From Porphyra umbilicalis (taxonomy: Eukaryota; Rhodophyta; Bangiophyceae; Bangiales; Bangiaceae): 64,000 bases of DNA. The notes under the pieces are model-generated. The model saw only the letters and a list, made by a program, of their open reading frames with translations. It was not told the DNA's origin and did not search any database. Position 1 is the stretch's first letter. The number at the start of each line of letters is the position of its first letter. The stretch lies in contig KV918813.1 of the NCBI GenBank assembly GCA_002049455.2, positions 1 to 64,000 on the forward strand. Direction: 5' to 3'. The position numbers and the translations under genes were made by a program. Shown here in pieces: positions 32,791 through 42,647 of this stretch.

Positions 32791-33944
32791 CGTCACGGCT
32801 GGCAGAATCCCCATCCAAACGGGTTTTAGATGGGCCTTGGATGTTGTCTCGTCACTCTTTGGTTGTTGACAGATGGGCTTCTCCTGCTCATCCAAGCCCA
32901 TCCATCAGAGTTTTCGATGGGATACCGCTGGGCTTTGGATGGGCTTCGGATGCGCGTTTCCAGCCTATGGCGTGGTCCCCAGTTCCGCCCGGGAGTCCTT
33001 CGTGTCGAGGTGGCCCGCTCGAGAGACACCGTGTGATCCTCGGCAGGCTCGGCCGTTTCGTATTCAGAAACCCGATGTGAAACCAAAAGGCCATGTCATT
33101 GGCTACCAGTCGCACGTGGTTTGGCCACACCCGCGCAGCAGTTAGGGCCACTCCAATTGGTCTGCGGGAAGTATAAGTATGCTGTTCCAAAGCATGCCAA
33201 TTGCACGGGCCTCGGTTGCAGCCGGCCGTCCTCACGACCGACTCCAAATCCGACGAGGTGAAGTCGCGGCGGAAGCAGAGCTACAGCGTTCGTGAATCCT
33301 GTGCTGTGTTGCTGGGACGGGCGTCCACGCGGGTGTTGGGGGCATCGGGCAGTCTCAGAACACACTGTGCAAGTGACGAAATTTTTGCACTCTCAAAGCG
33401 AATAGCGGAGCGCAGCGTGGAGCACGGCGTTTCGCGATGTCACCGACTCATTGCGATTTTCAAGGCCAAGTCATTTTCTGTCGCTGTCTGTCGGCGTGAA
33501 CAAGACGACCGTCGGTCTGGTCGTGACGTCGACGGGGTGGACACAATGTACAAGATTTGAATCTCAAGTACTGAGAAATATGGGAGCTGTATCGCAGAAA
33601 AGCAAGGGTTGACCTCGTGCCGCGGACGCCGCTATGCAGACGGACCAGATGGGAGCAGTACGGGGGCTACAGTTAGCAAGGGCCCGGCTCAAGAGTAGAA
33701 ATGATGCTGGCCCAATGAGATGGCGTGATTTTTCCGCGGACGTGACGAGGGCCGAAAAGAAACGGCTGTGCTGCACAAGAGTGCGGTGACTTTTGACTGG
33801 CCTCGGTCGAGGAAGCCCATCCCAGTAACTCTTTGGATGGGGAATCGGGGGGCGCTCACAGACGTCAAAAATGCCCGTCCATCAGAGTTTTGGATACGGA
33901 TAGGCTTTGGATGGGGGCGGATGGGGATTCTGCCGGCCGTGACG
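32791..33944. mobile_element. Inverted-terminal-repeat element (MITE-like), 1154 bp
   Basis: Left end CGTCACGGCTGGCAGAATCC followed by CCATCC; the right end reversed reads CGTCACGGCCGGCAGAATCC followed by CCATCC. Subterminal blocks (CCATCAGAGTTTT, GGCTTTGGATGGG) repeat near both ends. AT flanks both termini, but a longer target duplication is not clear. The interior has no recognisable transposase. Confidence 0.75.
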
Positions 33945-34043
33945 ATCACGACTGCCGTTCACCCCCCGGCGGAGTGCAAAGCACCTTCCCATTGCCACGC
34001 AGCCTCGCTTTCGTCCACGCGGACGAGTAAAAAAAACACCACA

Positions 34044-36006
34044 ATGGACAAGCGCAGTATGGGCACGGAAAGCGGTACAGCCGACACCCGTGACGGGGAC
34101 CACCCCGCGACCGATGCCCCACACGACTTGCCACCCTCAACCGCCCCGTCGACGTGGCTCTCGCGGCAACACTGCCTACCCTGCACCCCTAGAAGCGTCT
34201 TTGCCGGGGGTTCTGTCCGCCACATACCAGACGGAGCCTCGCCGCGGTGCACCGCCGAGAGCGCGCCCCCTGCGTCGCTTTCAGAGGGACTGCTCGTCGC
34301 GTCTGAGGGGGGGCTCACTTGCAGCAACGCACCGTCGGCGGCGCGCCCGCTGCGTCGCCTGCAGAGGCGCCGCACGACGGCGGGCACCCGCACGGCGGAG
34401 GACGCGGCCAACCGCTTAGTAATGAGATGGGCAGAAGATCGGAGGGGCGGCGCAGGCCGCCGATCACCGCCGCGGCGGCCAGCTGAGGCGGCGGCGGCGG
34501 CAGCGGGCTACGTGACCGCCGCTGCCGCGTCGTGGTGGCTACGGCGGTGGCGTTGGCGCTTCCGGCGACACGCGGCGGCACCGTGCGGCGGTGGAGCGAC
34601 GGGTGGCGGCGGCGACGATGACGCTAGCGGCAGCCGGCAGTGCCGCACCCCTCGCTCCTCTTGGCGGCCGCCCTCGACGACGCCATGCTCCGCTCTGCAG
34701 CTCTGCTCGCTACGCGCTGCACCACTGACGTGGTGGCGGGCACGTCGCCCCTCATCACGGCGACGCAATTCGGGGGGGCATCGCCCGCGACGGCGCGGCG
34801 CCCGCTGCTGCCGCTGCTGCCGGCCGCGGCGATGGTTGCGGCCGCCACGGCCGATTTTAAGCTGCTCTTCGGCACCCCCGACGGGGAGGGGAGGAAAGGT
34901 GGGGGGGTGGGGGGGCGGAAGGCCGACGCCTTGCTGACCGCCCTCGGGCTGTTGGCGCTCGCTCGTGGCGGCTTGGCCACCGATTTGGCGCCGTTCTTCG
35001 TGCTCGTCGTCCGCCTGTGGGGGGGAAAGGGTCTGGGGGGGGGGAGATCTAAAACGCGCTGGCGGTGGGGGTATTGTGGGACGCGGCGGGGGGTGGGGGG
35101 TGCTCGGCGTCGACGAGCCGACGCGGGTGGCGGCGGTCGCCGTGTTGGTGGCTGTCACGCGTTGCGGGGGATTGGGGGCGGGGGTGGGCTCGCGCTTGGG
35201 CCGCTTAGCGCGTGCAGTGTTGCCGCCGCCGTCGGCGTTGGCGGCGGCGGAGGCGGCGGACGGCTGGGACGCGGACGCGGCGTTCGACGACGACGGCGCG
35301 GGGGTGAAGAGGGAGGAGGTAGGGGTGGTCACCGACGCGGTGCCGCCGGGGGAGGGGGTCTACTGGGCGCTCGCCCTGTGGACGGTGGTGGTCGCGGGTG
35401 TGACCGCCCTGTCCCGCGGTGCGGGTGCCAAGGCGCGCCTGGCGGCGGCGGCGGAGGGCCTCGTCGTCGCCGCGCCGCCGCAACCGCCACCGCCGGTACC
35501 CGCCGACGGCGTGCAAGCGACGGAGAGTGACGCGGTCGACACGGACGGGGCGGCCGACGGGCGCGTGCGCGGCAAACCGGGCGGCGCCGCCGCCGCAGCG
35601 GCCGCCGAGGCGCGCGACGACGACGTGGCGAGTGTGGGAAGCGGCGCGGCGCCGCCTGCCGCGCCCGTGAGGGGCGCCCCGCCCCCCCCCCAATGTTGCA
35701 ACAGGCTGGCCGCCGAGCAGGCCGTCGACGCCACGTACGCGCTCGACTGGACGCCCGAGGAGCGCCTCCGCCGCGCCCTCGGCGCCGTTGACGCCGCCTT
35801 CCTCGGGGCCGCCGCCCCGCCACCCGCCGCCGCAAAGGCTCTACCGCATTGGCCACAGGGCCATGTGTCAGCTGCCGCGCGTCGAGGCGCTCGTCGCCGC
35901 CTTGGCCGCCGCCGACGCCGCCGCACGGCGGCCGCCGCCACGGGAGGTGCCGACGACGCGGCGGGGAGGAAATCCGCACCGGCGCCCTGGCCGCACGCCC
36001 AGTTAA
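34044..36006 (+). CDS. Hypothetical multi-pass membrane protein, frame-broken at homopolymers
   Basis: Start ATG 34044 in CACCACAATGGACAAG. The N-terminal half is Ser/Thr/Arg-rich with a possible helix AAAAAGYVTAAAASWWLRRW. Near 34620 coding shifts frame to HPSLLLAAALDDAMLRSAAL, ITATQFGGASPATA, then hydrophobic segments LPLLPAAAMVAAATADFKLL and ALLTALGLLALARGG, and DLAPFFVLVVRLWGG. After the G runs at 35021-35042 it resumes as VDEPTRVAAVAVLVAV and GVYWALALWTVVVAGVTAL. The final part (DATYALDWTPEERLRRAL, then LYRIGHRAMCQLPRVEALV) ends at a TAA, 36004-36006, after one more frame change near 35820. At least four membrane segments are suggested. Family not recognised. Confidence 0.45.
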
Positions 36007-37332
36007 GACGGGTCAGATGCGGACATCAGGATTCCGGCTCATCTATTGGTTACATAGGCTCATGTAAGCAGTTTCCAACGTGTTTCTCTGCTTTGGAGTA
36101 CGTGTCAAGCATATTTTTCGTCGTGTCTAACAGTTAGCTCTCGTGTCTCAGAATCCCACCTGAGGAGGCCATATCACATCTTGTGGGAGCCCCTTTTTTC
36201 GGGGTCTCTTGCACCGTCCGCCTCATTCAGAAAAAGAAAGACGGCCGACGCAACCAATCGCATGTCCGAGTCGTCTCCGCGCTGGCGCTTGATCGGGACA
36301 CACCGCATCACCACATGTTCTTGTCCGGGCGGCAGTCGGCGGGGGGCACAGTGCCCAACATGCGGCTTCTCTGGAAAAAGAAATAGCGGCAGCAAAGCAC
36401 GAGTGTCTAATCACCACCCGCGTGCACTACCCGGCGCCCATGGCGAATTATTGACCAGCGGTGGACGGGCTCAGTGGGGCACTTTGTGTACCGTAAGCGA
36501 CAGTTTTTTCTCCCCTGATATTCCCTCGTCCTGCCGGAAAAAAGTAAAAACTTTGGCTACCTACTTCACGCCGTGCCCCACCCAGAGGTGTCAGAATCGC
36601 GTAGCAAACCGTGTAGCATTGATGAGCGTGAAAAGCTTCATACGATGGTATAAACGACCGTAAAAGTACGTTCTGGTTCACGCTTGGTTCAGAGCCATGT
36701 GTATGAACCATTGCGCGCCCAGCGGCGGGGCGGGGGCGCCGGCGGACGACGACGACATGATACGACGGGAGGAAGCCACATAAACTCCTCCAGCGCAACA
36801 GAAATAGGAAGAAGCACACACTGCGGTCTCAGCAGTACAAATTCTGGGATCCGGCGGGGTCGGTGACGACGGTGGGGCAGGAGCAAGACCGACGTTCGTA
36901 GCAGGGGCAAGAAGATCGATTGCGCCGGGCACGTGTGGATATTCTTACGTGGCGGCTGTAAGGCAGCAACGTGTCTCAATCCTGATGTCCGCCCTTAACT
37001 GGGCGTGGCCGGCGTCCAAGCTCGGGCGCCGCCTGGTCCTACGGGGACAGATGCGCGGTAAACCCGCGATATCGCGGTTTTCCCACGAGCCAACAGGGGT
37101 CTGGACCAGTCTTGGTCGGATCGCTGGGTCCTGACAGTGCAAGATGGCTTCTCGGATGCCTTCACGAGTTCTGATTGGCTTTCCACAAAGTTCGCAGCTC
37201 CTGTTCTGATAGCTTCTCGAAGCGACTTGAAGCATCCAATCATATTCCGGAAGCCTCCTTAAACACCCAGTGCCATCCAATAAGGAGTCGTGCCCCCTTT
37301 CATGATCAGCGTTAGGCCGTGTGGCTCCATTA
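36007..37332. other. No gene recognised
   Basis: Balanced composition. A small hairpin (AGCCCCTTTTTTCGGGGT) lies at 36188-36206. Open frames are short and lack domains. Confidence 0.5.
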
Positions 37333-37463
37333 CAGTGCGTTCTCGTTACAAGAGAATCGTTTACAAGAGAGATTTGGGTCGCGAGTCTTCCATTCCAGTC
37401 CATGTAGGCCACTTTTATTCATATTGAGCTGAATCAGCTGTCTCTTGTAACGAGAACGCACTG
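37333..37463. mobile_element. pogo/Tigger-like MITE, 131 bp, TA target
   Basis: Perfect 23-bp terminal inverted repeats beginning CAGTGCGTTCTCGTTACAAG, flanked by TA on both sides (37331-37332, 37464-37465). CAGT-starting termini with TA duplication are typical of pogo-superfamily MITEs. Perfect arms suggest recent movement. Confidence 0.9.
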
Positions 37464-37535
37464 TATTTACCAAGACCTCATTGCAGCGCAGCGACAAGCC
37501 TTGGGCTTCGACGCCTGGCTGTCCCCCAGAGGTGT

Positions 37536-37644
37536 GATTATAATCATTCCTGGGCTCGGGTAAAATGATTATAATCAACCTCTTGATTTTAAATCGTATG
37601 GGGCGATTTTTATTGATTATAATCATTGGCCCATGATTATAATC
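37536..37644. repeat. GATTATAATC palindrome cluster A
   Basis: Four copies of the 10-bp palindrome GATTATAATC at 37536, 37567, 37615 and 37635, within GC-rich surroundings. The first two are 31 bp apart in the arrangement GTGATTATAATCAT-N13-TAAAATGATTATAATC. Confidence 0.9.
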
Positions 37645-38408
37645 ATTGGGCGCTTTTACGACAGAGCAGAAGTACGCACAAATGTGACAGAAGTCCAATC
37701 AAGTCAACATTAGACGTGATCAGCCAACTTCCTACACATCCTGTGCAAAGCTACGAGAGTGACTTCGGCAGGGTTGCAGGCTGTGTCCCTGTCGACAGAA
37801 GACAGTGCCGACACCGCCGCTGCTGAGCAGCAACTGATGGTGAGAAACGATCGTGGAGCTGAAGCGACATGTTATGCTGGATAGTGAGACTGAGGTCTGG
37901 CCTGAGCGGTTGCTCGTGACAACGCCGTGGCGTTGACAAAGCGTCCTCGTGCGCTCCAGTCAGTTCACGGGCCATGAAAAACGCATAGGGGGCCAACGTG
38001 AATCGACCACACCTGGTAACCTCGTTCAGATGTACTATGTACGATTCTATGTGGCAATCGTGTACTGATGCCATGGTAACCTTGGCTATTTTTGCAGATG
38101 CCTGTCTTCATATGCATGTGGTGCTCTTCGACGCTCTGTCGCTTGGCTCAGACTATTTCTTCACTCTTCCCTGCGCGTAGACGCATCAGACTGTCATGAT
38201 CGTTGCCATTTCTGCCATCTGTGGAAGCGTACCGTGTGAGTGCAGCAGGGCATGTCCTTCGCATTCTTGACACGAACGACAGTAGTGGACTGGCCAAGCA
38301 GCCAGTGAAAAGCTTGAATCTGTCAGTTGGCAGGCCAACCAGCTGTCTCTATCTCCTAGTAGCGCCCCTCATGTATGCCCAACTGTAAATCCCCTTGCAT
38401 GGCCATGT

Positions 38409-38473
38409 GATTATAATCATCAGCCCCGTGATGTAAAATGATTATAATCATTATAATCATCATGATTATAATC
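38409..38473. repeat. GATTATAATC palindrome cluster B
   Basis: Copies at 38409, 38440 and 38464, plus a nine-base partial copy at 38450. The first two again stand 31 bp apart with the same GTGATTATAATCAT-N13-TAAAATGATTATAATC layout, while the 13 spacer bases differ. Same orientation as cluster A, about 870 bp away. Confidence 0.9.
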
Positions 38474-38610
38474 AAATAAAAATCACCTGCCACCTCTGCT
38501 GTCCCCGGCGTCATCGAGCACCCGTCCTCTGCCTTCATCTTCGAATTTCCCCACGCGGACGCGTTCTATTCCCGCGTTCTGCGAACACCCACCATTCAAT
38601 TCCGACCGCC

Positions 38611-39237
38611 ATGCCACCACGTCGGAGCTCTCGCCTGCGCTCTGCGCCTTTCGAAGGCCGCTCACGAGCCGGACAGGTGAGCACACCGAAGGATCCTTGT
38701 CGTGTGCTTTTGGTGAAGGGGTACGGCTTGGTCTTGGTCGCCGTGCGGGCTTTGTGGTTTTTTTTTCACATCGCTCGTGGCTGCTGACATCTTTGTTGTA
38801 GTTGTCGCATCCGTCTTTTTCCCGTGTCCCTTACTCAGACGTGGGTGGTCTGCTAGTTGCCTCTCAGGTGGCCGCTGCTTTGAGCCGCACAGCTGGCAGT
38901 ACGTGCCCCCCCAATCCCCCCCCCCACCGGTGATCGCGTCTCCTGCACTGGCATCGGCGCCCCCCCCGCCTCCCCCTCCGCCTCCTCCTTTGCCGACGAC
39001 CGGGGCGGCTGCCCCCCTTCCCCCCCCGCCTTCCTCCCCGCCTTCCCCCCCGCCCCCGTTGTCCAGACACAATGGGCGAGGGGGGGGTTACATAGGCGGG
39101 GTGCGCCCGCTGCCGCCGCCCTCCCCGCGGACGCTGCTGCCTCGTCAACGGCCAGAAACGGCGACGCCCCGGTGCAGACGACGCGGGAGCAGGAGCTGGC
39201 GCAGCAGCAGCCTGATCGTCTTCGCCAGCTAGAGTAA
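38611..39237 (+). CDS. Small hypothetical gene, possibly spliced
   Basis: ATG 38611 opens a 22-codon exon (MPPRRSSRLRSAPFEGRSRA) ending at a good donor, CAG|GTGAGC (38677). Acceptors are possible near 38838 or 38877. A Pro-rich part with long C runs follows. The last block, in one frame, reads DAPVQTTREQELAQQQPDRL and stops at TAA 39235-39237, before an AT-rich stretch (AAAAAATATAATATTAAT) that could be the 3' end. The frame through the C runs cannot be fixed by eye. Confidence 0.3.
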
Positions 39238-39465
39238 TAGAACAGGAAAAAATATAATATTAATACAAAGGAACAGAGAAATACGCAGCAATACGAACAG
39301 TAGTCCGCACTTGTGGGCTGTAAGCATGGTAAACAGACCTCCTCCTCATCTTCGCAGGGTCCAGCTGAGGGCGATTGTGGGCCAATCAAAGTCCGGCAGA
39401 TCGCGGTTATATCGCGGTTTCGCCTTCGGCTCAAAATCCTTCTCCGGGGATCACGGATCGCGGTT

Positions 39466-39999
39466 TTATCGCGGTTCTATTCCCGTACGATGGGCCGCCG
39501 CGCCGCCGCCGACGCGGTTTCGGTGACAGACGTGGACGATGGGGGTGGGGGCGGCGGCTGTGGTGGCGGCGGCGGCCGCCCCGCGTGCACGCCCGCGCCG
39601 ACCCACCTTCGTCGCGTTGGCGCCACCGCGTCCTACGGCACGCTTGCCGCCACGCCCGCCACGGCCAGCGCGCGGTCCCGGCGGCGCCCCTCCCACGCCG
39701 TCCCCCCTGCCCGTCAGAGGCGACGACCTCGACACGGCTGGGGGCGCTCCCCCGCCCCCCCCCGGCGTTGGTCTTGACGACGGCAACGGCGATGCAGGCC
39801 TCGCCGCTGTCGTCGGGGAGCTTCTCGCCCCCGCCGGCCTCGTCATAGCGCCCACACGCGGCTGCTCGCCAGCCTCGTCGGGGGGGGGTGGGGTGCCACC
39901 GGCGGCCGCCGCAGTGAAAGCCGCGTCGGCGGCGGCCGCGGCGGCGCAGCTGCAGGCGCTCGCCGTCGCCGCCATTAGCCCTATAATAAACGTGTGCAT
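39466..39999 (-). CDS. Possible small secreted protein
   Basis: ATG 39999 gives MHTFIIGLMAATASACSCAA, a plausible signal peptide, then Ala-rich sequence. After a G/C run (39884-39892 on +) another frame shows more protein-like sequence (GEKLPDDSGEACIAVAVVKT). The next run near 39760 returns it to an Arg/Ala/Gly-rich frame. Low confidence; no domain is known. Confidence 0.3.
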   Translation of the reverse strand: MHTFIIGLMAATASACSCAAAAAADAAFTAAAAGGTPPPPDEAGEQPRVGAMTRPAGARSSPTTAARPASPLPSSRPTPGGGGGAPPAVSRSSPLTGRGDGVGGAPPGPRAGRGGRGGKRAVGRGGANATKVGRRGRARGAAAAATTAAAPTPIVHVCHRNRVGGGAAAHRTGIEPR

Positions 40000-40002
40000 G
40001 TT

Positions 40003-40190
40003 ATCCCAGGTTCCTGGACACCAAAATCCCAGGTTGCTTCCACCAAAATCCCAGGTTGAAGTCCCTGAGCTCGCTCACAGACCGCGGTTCGGAGTCCCAG
40101 AAATCCCAGGATTCCGGGGATTCCGGAGGGTCCCGTGGTCGCCTTATCCCAGGAAGCCTGAGATCCCAGCAACGTGAGAACCTGGGATCG
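40003..40190. repeat. Cluster of ATCCCAGG motifs with inverted ends
   Basis: ATCCCAGG or close variants occur about seven times, three as ATCCCAGGTT. A final inverted AACCTGGGAT near 40180 pairs with the first copy near 40006, giving a foldback-like unit of about 185 bp. Confidence 0.65.
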
Positions 40191-40495
40191 GTTGGACTTT
40201 GATTCGCTCACGCAGCGCCACGTTGTAACAATGAGTGGCTGCAGGCGACGCTCTCAATGTCCACCGGAAAGAAAATTATGACCTATGGTTACGCTCGGAA
40301 TTACTGGTCTCAGCCTCACGGGAACCATATTCACATCCAAGTTAAACATTGCTGCTCGATTTATTTTTTTTGTCCAGGTATTCGTAATTGCATTCACCAC
40401 ATATACCGCTGGTGGTTAGTCGCCCTCCCAGCGGTTCCGTAATGCATATTGCATACATAGATAGGGTTTGATGAACGACGAGGAGTTTAATTAGG

Positions 40496-42003
40496 CTATG
40501 GGTTCATTGCAAAGAAATCGGCGGGCGACTGGGCGGTCGCGCCTGCATCAGCAGCTCGATTGTCGCCCGTCCCACCGCGCCCGGCCGGTGGAGCTCGCGG
40601 CGCCGGCAACGACGATGGTGCCGGGAGCTGGGGCGGCCGCGGAACCACCACCGGCGCCGCCGCGGGTGCCGCGCCGGTCGCGTCAGCTCTTCTGGCCGCG
40701 GCGGCCTCCCTGGCTGCGTCGGCCGCCCTGGCCGCGCCGGCATCCTTGGCCCCGCCAGCGTCCTTGGCCGCAGCACAAGCCGCCTTTGCGGCAATGTAGG
40801 CGGCGCGGTTGTTTGCCGCCTTGGACAGAAGCGTGCAAGCGCCCCAACTGCGCTCGCACACGCCCAGCCGTGGCTCCTTGAGTGCCAGAAACGCCATGGT
40901 CGTGGTCATGTCCGCGCGCGACTGCTGGCAAAACGTCACCACAGGGTCAAAAAACCTCGCCGCCTGGCGTGCTAGGCTCTGCAGTTGCGTCTTCTCGGCG
41001 GACGAGATGCCCACCGCCGGGTTGTCAAAAATCGGCATGCGATTGATGGCGCCGCCGGTGACCGCCACGGTGCAGCGGGCGGAGTTTGGGCCGTTCTCCA
41101 GGTCGAACCCGAGGCGCCCATTGGTGCGGCTCTTCCGCCGCCCGCCCTCGTGCCGGGTAGGCGGAAGTACCACCAATGGCTGCGTCTGCTTGGCTCCCGA
41201 AAAGGACGCTGGCCCACTCGGGGCGCTCCCCCCCCCAACGCCGGGTACAGCGGCCCCCGAGGCGGTTGGGCGTGCTGCGGCACCGCTTTCACTGGCACGC
41301 GGCCGTATAGGCCCGGCCAAGTCTTGGCGCGCGAGCCTCAGCGGAGGCACAGACCGGCGAGCCGATGGGCGATCGACCCGTCCTGACCGTCCCGCCGACG
41401 ACCGTGGTGCTTCGGGTGGCGGCCGGAGGGGTCGCTCCACTGGAGGGCGGAGCGCCTGTGGGGAGGCGAGTGAGGGCGGGCCAGGCCGACGTGTTGGCGC
41501 CGGTGGCGGGGAAGAAACCGCACGGCTGCGGCCATGCCTTGACGGCTGACAGCGCTGAGGTCGAGCTGGAGGGGACGGCGTCCGTTCCCGGTCGGTGGGG
41601 GCGGGCGTTGCAGGCAGCCGTGCGGCGGCCGCCACCGCAGCCGCGAGATTGCCTGAGAAGGAACAAACCAAAATCAGTTCGTGAACGAGATCTCATGAAT
41701 AGAAAGTATGACAGACGCAAAGGCAATACGGTCGACCGGGCACGTCAGTCACGATAACGAAACACCATACGCACCGTGTGCGAGCAATTCGGTCCCGGGA
41801 AGAAGATGGAGGAGGCAGCGGCGCAAGTACAGGCAAGGACGAAGGGATCACACGCGACGGAATACTTGGCGACACGGAACGAGTCCATCACAATCGTACC
41901 ACGGGGGGAACAAGGTGTGTGTGTTATGATACAAATACTACGCGAAACACATAGGAAACGTACCGTTGCTGTCACGAGCACGCTTGCGGGGGCTGCCCGC
42001 CAT
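40496..42003 (-). CDS. Hypothetical nuclear-type protein, two exons
   Basis: Exon 1 (42003-41964) encodes MAGSPRKRARDSN, a basic nuclear-localisation-like start. It ends at donor AACG|GTACGT. A 311-bp intron ends TTCCTTCTCAG at 41653. Exon 2 (41652-40496) joins in phase as G|GC AAT (GNLAAAV). A Pro/Arg/Ser-rich half follows, then a conserved-looking core: NGRLGFDLENGPNSARCTVA, AINRMPIFDNPAVGISSAEK, ARFFDPVVTFCQQSRADMTT and EPRLGVCERSWGACTLLSKA. An Ala-rich helix, a Pro-rich tail and …FFAMNP end it; 398 aa in all. I do not recognise the core. It may be a host regulatory protein or a domesticated element. Splicing and codon use support a real gene. Confidence 0.7.
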
Positions 42004-42647
42004 GCCGCAGCAGCGCGAACAGTAAATGGAAGAAAGGCAACGCAGGTCGCAGGAGGCGACTTCCAAGCACAGAGGTGACGAAAAGGGTAGGGAGAGAAAG
42101 GCAGGGGAAGAAGGGCGGGGAGCAGTGACGTGTGCCAGTGTGATGACAGCAGGCGCGAACGGTGTGGTGTGCATCGGGCACGAGCGGTGTGGCGTGCGTG
42201 ACCTCGCTGTCGTGTGCGTGACAGCGGTTCGCGCTGCTTGTGCGGACGGGGGTGCGTGTGGGCGTGCGTATGCGACGGTGCCTTCTGTGTGCCACTCAGA
42301 GAACCCCATCACGGCAGGCTGTGAGCCCCCCCCCCCCTCCCTGTGTTCCGCACGCGCTGGTGGCGGACCGCAACCCCCCCTCCCGCCCCCCCCCCATCTC
42401 TTGTCCTCCAGCGGGCGGGCTTTCTGCCGGGCCCTCCACCACAGCTCTGACATTTTGTGGCAGAGAGGCCCTCTCGCTCGAAGGACGATGCGAGATCAGA
42501 AGCGCCCCACCTTCGTTGGTGGTCGACGGCTGAAGGGTGTAGAAAACCGAGGAGATCGCGAGTGTAACGAAAGTCATTACCCTAGTCGGATCAAGTGCAG
42601 TGACATCAGCATAGTTCTTCAGTCTTCTCGCTTCATCTCGTACGTAG
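42004..42647. other. 5' flank between the 40.5-kb gene and a transposon remnant
   Basis: Mixed composition with C runs at 42329-42336 and 42386-42394. No gene was recognised. Confidence 0.45.

Noticed and set aside
33131..33160. Another Harbinger terminus (TTAGGGCCACTCCAATTGG)
   Set aside because: Resembles a TTA-flanked end, but no reverse-complement partner was found within reach.
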